From contig JAKIUX010000091.1 of assembly GCA_021647345.1 (NCBI GenBank), forward strand, positions 1-5,482: a stretch of DNA of 5,482 bases, read 5' to 3'. The DNA comes from Hydrogenimonas sp. GTDB taxonomy: Bacteria; Campylobacterota; Campylobacteria; Campylobacterales; Hydrogenimonadaceae. Below are positions 5,345-5,482 of this stretch, in pieces. A program made the translations under genes and the position numbers. The notes beneath the pieces are model-generated. The model did no database searches. It saw nothing but the letters and a program-made list of their open reading frames with translations, and had not been told where the DNA came from. Positions within the stretch are counted from its first letter, which is position 1, and every line of letters starts with the position of its first letter.

Positions 5345-5482
5345 TGGCATTTGAACGGGCAATAGCACTAACCGGAGGCATAGCAAGCGGCAAGTCTACC
5401 GCCTCCAATATTCTTAAACTCTACGGACTTAGAGTCATAGATGCCGACGCTGTCGCCAAAGAGATTCTCGCAAGAGAGGCCA
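5344..5482 (+). CDS. coaE: Dephospho-CoA kinase, N-terminal part (3' end outside window)
   Basis: CoaE phosphorylates the ribose 3'-hydroxyl of dephospho-CoA with ATP, the last step of coenzyme A synthesis in the cytoplasm. The 46 visible residues start MAFERAIALTGGIASGKSTA, containing the CoaE P-loop (GGIASGKST), followed by the RVIDADAVAKEI segment, the conserved substrate-side IDAD motif of the family. Translation starts at the ATG that shares its A with the speE stop (TGATG, one-base overlap), so expression is probably coupled to the upstream gene; no separate ribosome site is evident. The same speE-coaE order is known from H. pylori as I recall, which supports a conserved Campylobacterota arrangement rather than a functional pathway link. 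The gene runs off the right edge. Confidence 0.95.
   Translation, partial: MAFERAIALTGGIASGKSTASNILKLYGLRVIDADAVAKEILAREA

Noticed and set aside
1..5482. CRISPR array, toxin-antitoxin pair, defence cassette, rRNA or tRNA gene
   Set aside because: No repeat-spacer pattern, no paired small genes of known type, and no tRNA or rRNA sequence was recognised on either strand; nearly all bases belong to ordinary metabolic or membrane genes.

Overview
The window looks like Campylobacterota (epsilonproteobacterial) DNA. The main reasons are a speE-like gene whose product starts MWLTQ, closely resembling the start of Helicobacter pylori SpeE as I recall it, and a coaE gene directly behind it, a pairing I also recall from H. 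pylori. Gene spacing is tight, -10 elements are strong and AT-rich, and the right-hand genes prefer AGA/AGG for arginine. The species cannot be named from the sequence alone.

Left block (about 1-1893): the 3' end of an unrecognised plus-strand gene, then, convergent with it after 4 bases, the C-terminal three quarters of tex (transcription accessory protein) on the minus strand. This tex lacks its N-terminal helical domain and is broken by an in-frame amber codon at 715-717, between its two helix-hairpin-helix motifs. The block is AT-richer, and its tex arginines are almost all CGN.

Right block (about 1894-5482), minus strand: a thiamine-binding (MTH1187/DUF77) gene with its own promoter, then a second promoter driving a small DUF2892/YgaP-like membrane protein, purM and the 5' part of a YdcF/ElyC-type (DUF218) gene. 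The last three overlap one another and are probably translationally coupled. Plus strand, divergent: a small three-helix membrane protein (GTG start), a degenerate spermidine synthase-like gene with its own promoter and a perfect 15-bp palindrome at the predicted start of transcription, and the start of coaE overlapping it by one base.

The most striking point is the single open frame 715-2541. Its first ~213 residues are a DUF218 membrane enzyme and its last ~391 are Tex. The join is abrupt, both families are truncated at it, and arginine codons switch from 11 of 11 AGA/AGG to 20 of 22 CGN. I read this as two unrelated genomic segments joined near 1890-1905, most simply a metagenome assembly chimera, less likely a real recombination, and not as a functional fusion protein. 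I found no evidence of a new defence system, CRISPR array, insertion sequence or RNA gene. No gene-free stretch exceeds 300 bases.
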